DNA from: an uncultured Eubacteriales bacterium
Lineage (GTDB): Bacteria; Bacillota; Clostridia; Peptostreptococcales; Anaerovoracaceae
Direction: 5' to 3'
NCBI GenBank assembly: GCA_902795135.1
Contig: CADBJW010000022.1
Location: forward strand, 1 to 46,098
DNA: 46,098 nt
Shown here: one piece after another, positions 44,562 through 46,098 of the stretch
How positions within the stretch are numbered: the stretch's first letter is position 1
Layout: every line of letters starts with the position of its first letter
Translations under genes and position numbers: made by a program
The notes under the pieces: generated by a model
Told to the model about the DNA's origin: nothing
What the model saw: only the letters and a program-made list of their open reading frames with translations
Databases searched by the model: none

Positions 44562-45956
44562 TTATGCCTCGGCAGCTTCTTCAGCAGCCTTCTTGTCAGC
44601 TTCTCTCATTTCGAGAACGTGCTGATATTCTTCCTCAGTCATTTCAGGCATGAACAGTCCAGTTACGCCATAGAACATTGAGATGAGTGGGTTGATCCAG
44701 TTAAGTACAGCAAATGGAATGTACGCACTGTTTACACCCAGGAATGATCTCATAGTTGCTCCGCAAGTATTCCAAGGGAAGAAGTTTGAAGTGATTGTTC
44801 CGGAGTCTTCCAGACATCTTGACAGGTTCTTTGGAGCCAGTCTTCTGTCTTCGAAAGCTTCCTTGTACATTCTGCCTGGCAGAATGATTGACAGGTACTG
44901 GTCGCAGCAGATTGCGTTTACGAATACGCATGAAAGTTCTGTTACGATTACCAGTCCGCCTCTAGTGCCTCTAGCCAGCTTCAGCAGAGCTGCAGCCAGG
45001 TTGCCCATGATACCGGTTACGTCTACGATACCACCGAAGCACATTGCCAGCATGATGAGGGAAATTGTCCACATCATGGACTGGAGTCCACCACCGGTCA
45101 GCAGTTTTCCGATCTGCTCAGCTACGAGCGGATCGTCTACCATGTCTGTTCCAACCGGCAGTTCTTCAACACCGTAGTTGAGTACATAGCCTACGTTGGA
45201 CAGCTCACCGCCGCCAGGGATCAGCTTAACGCCCTGGAATGCCATGAACGGTACACCCAGCAGTACACCTGCGATCAGTGCAGGCAGTGCCGGCATCTTA
45301 ACGATTACAGCTACGATTACGAATACCGGTGGGATCAGGAACAGGATTCCTACAGTGTAGTTAGCCTGAATTGCTTCCAGCATAGTGGTAACGAGTGATT
45401 CGTCAGCGCTTCCACCACTGTGAGTGAAACCAAGAATCAGATATACGATCTCAGCGATGATCCATGATGGAGCAACGGTGTAGATCATGTGTCTGATGTG
45501 GTCAAACAGGTTGGAACCAGCTACTGCAGGTGCCAGGTTTGTTGTATCGGACAGCGGTGACATCTTGTCTCCGAAGTATGCGCCGGATACTACCGCACCA
45601 GCTGACATTGCTGATGGGAATCCCAGAGCAGTACCGATACCGATGATAGCAACACCCATGGAACCAGCAGTTGACCATGATGAACCTGTTGCCAGTGATA
45701 CGATGGAGCACAGCAGACATGCTACTGCCAGGATCAGCATCGCCTGCATTGATCTGTTGATAGCAGCCAGGATACCCTGTTCCATGTAGCTCCACTTCCA
45801 GCCATTGGCTGCGCCGATGATACCAGCTACGCAAGCAGCCAGGATCAGGCCGATGTGTGCTTCGCCGCCTTCGTCGCCCATAACGTTCCAGAACAGGAAT
45901 ACGATCATGGCTACGATTGCGAGGATGCACTGCCACATAGGTACTTTTCTACCCAT
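44562..45956 (-). CDS. nhaC: Na+/H+ antiporter NhaC family protein
   Basis: 464 residues with about eleven membrane helices. NhaC-type features include SGAYFGDKMSPLSDTTNLAPA near the middle and EDSGTITSNFFPWNTCGA later, the residues expected to line the ion path. Proteins of this family swap Na+ for H+ or combine this with amino/organic acid exchange. The tail is charged and Ala/Glu-rich (ADKKAAEEAAEA). Minus-strand AAGGAGGA (45964-45971) fixes the ATG at 45956; a longer open frame upstream is not used. Codon use is highly biased, like the thiolase, suggesting strong expression. Confidence 0.92.
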   Translation of the reverse strand: MGRKVPMWQCILAIVAMIVFLFWNVMGDEGGEAHIGLILAACVAGIIGAANGWKWSYMEQGILAAINRSMQAMLILAVACLLCSIVSLATGSSWSTAGSMGVAIIGIGTALGFPSAMSAGAVVSGAYFGDKMSPLSDTTNLAPAVAGSNLFDHIRHMIYTVAPSWIIAEIVYLILGFTHSGGSADESLVTTMLEAIQANYTVGILFLIPPVFVIVAVIVKMPALPALIAGVLLGVPFMAFQGVKLIPGGGELSNVGYVLNYGVEELPVGTDMVDDPLVAEQIGKLLTGGGLQSMMWTISLIMLAMCFGGIVDVTGIMGNLAAALLKLARGTRGGLVIVTELSCVFVNAICCDQYLSIILPGRMYKEAFEDRRLAPKNLSRCLEDSGTITSNFFPWNTCGATMRSFLGVNSAYIPFAVLNWINPLISMFYGVTGLFMPEMTEEEYQHVLEMREADKKAAEEAAEA

Positions 45957-46000
45957 AAATAATTCCTCCTTACAATAATACGTAATATTTGATAAGTGCC

Positions 46001-46035
46001 AATCGAGTACCATATACACCACCTGATACTCGATT
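46001..46035 (-). promoter_or_regulatory. Leader hairpin before nhaC
   Basis: AATCGAGTA (46001-46009) and TACTCGATT (46027-46035) form a perfect 9-bp inverted repeat with a 17-base loop inside the untranslated leader. Confidence 0.6.
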
Positions 46036-46041
46036 ACAATA

Positions 46042-46070
46042 ATTATAATGTTCTGACATAAAAATGTCAA
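46042..46070 (-). promoter_or_regulatory. Full-consensus promoter of nhaC with palindrome
   Basis: On the minus strand TTGACA (46065-46070), 17 bases and TATAAT (46042-46047): a perfect consensus. The palindrome TGACAT-AAAA-ATGTCA (46054-46069) overlaps the -35, as an operator might. Confidence 0.8.
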
Positions 46071-46098
46071 ATTATAAAATAGCTGAAAGCCAGTCATT

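Overview
The window reads as one chromosomal stretch of a strictly anaerobic, amino-acid-fermenting Gram-positive bacterium (class Clostridia; a relative of Anaerovorax/Mogibacterium is my guess from gene content, not a measured placement). The case rests on ferredoxin-dependent 2-oxoacid oxidoreductases, a clostridial thiolase with Rex-like operators, strong AGGAGG ribosome sites, a Bacillus-type LexA box, an ECF transporter and many secreted proteins with Gram-positive signal peptides. No tRNA, rRNA, insertion sequence or CRISPR array was seen.

Layout: (1) 1-1875, a decarboxylating dehydrogenase and a GntR/FCD regulator. (2) 1876-5060, a gene-poor patch with short repeats, a nuclease-like gene split by a stop codon, and a secreted protein. 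(3) 5112-9675, a radical-SAM/DUF4130 DNA-repair-type pair behind a LexA box, then a frameshifted surE, an isochorismatase-family hydrolase and a DUF2156 protein. (4) 9700-15928, thiolase between two Rex-like operators, a pyruvate:ferredoxin oxidoreductase that seems to lack one iron-sulfur motif, and a TIM-barrel protein. (5) 15948-32966, a 17-kb gene set behind a cobalamin riboswitch. (6) 32964-39001, aminotransferase, indolepyruvate oxidoreductase, CoA ligase and aldolase-like genes. (7) 39026-44169, glnS, a U32 peptidase-family protein and a CARF-nuclease (Card1-like) protein. (8) 44163-46070, minus strand: a small membrane protein and an NhaC-type antiporter.

The most interesting system is region 5. 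A promoter and B12 riboswitch precede eight or nine same-strand, mostly overlapping genes: a 1515-aa surface protein, a subtilase, a secreted DUF4430-like protein, a FecR-DUF4430 membrane protein, a DUF4430 plus alpha/alpha-toroid membrane protein, and an ECF transporter laid out T - fused A-A' - S - T. DUF4430 and an alpha/alpha barrel are also the two building blocks of animal intrinsic factor and transcobalamin. I infer a cell-surface corrinoid capture and import system; direct cobalamin binding is not shown by the sequence.

Three coding sequences look damaged or shortened (the split nuclease, surE, and the oxidoreductase with an in-frame gap). They may be real decay or assembly errors, and reads over the junctions would tell.
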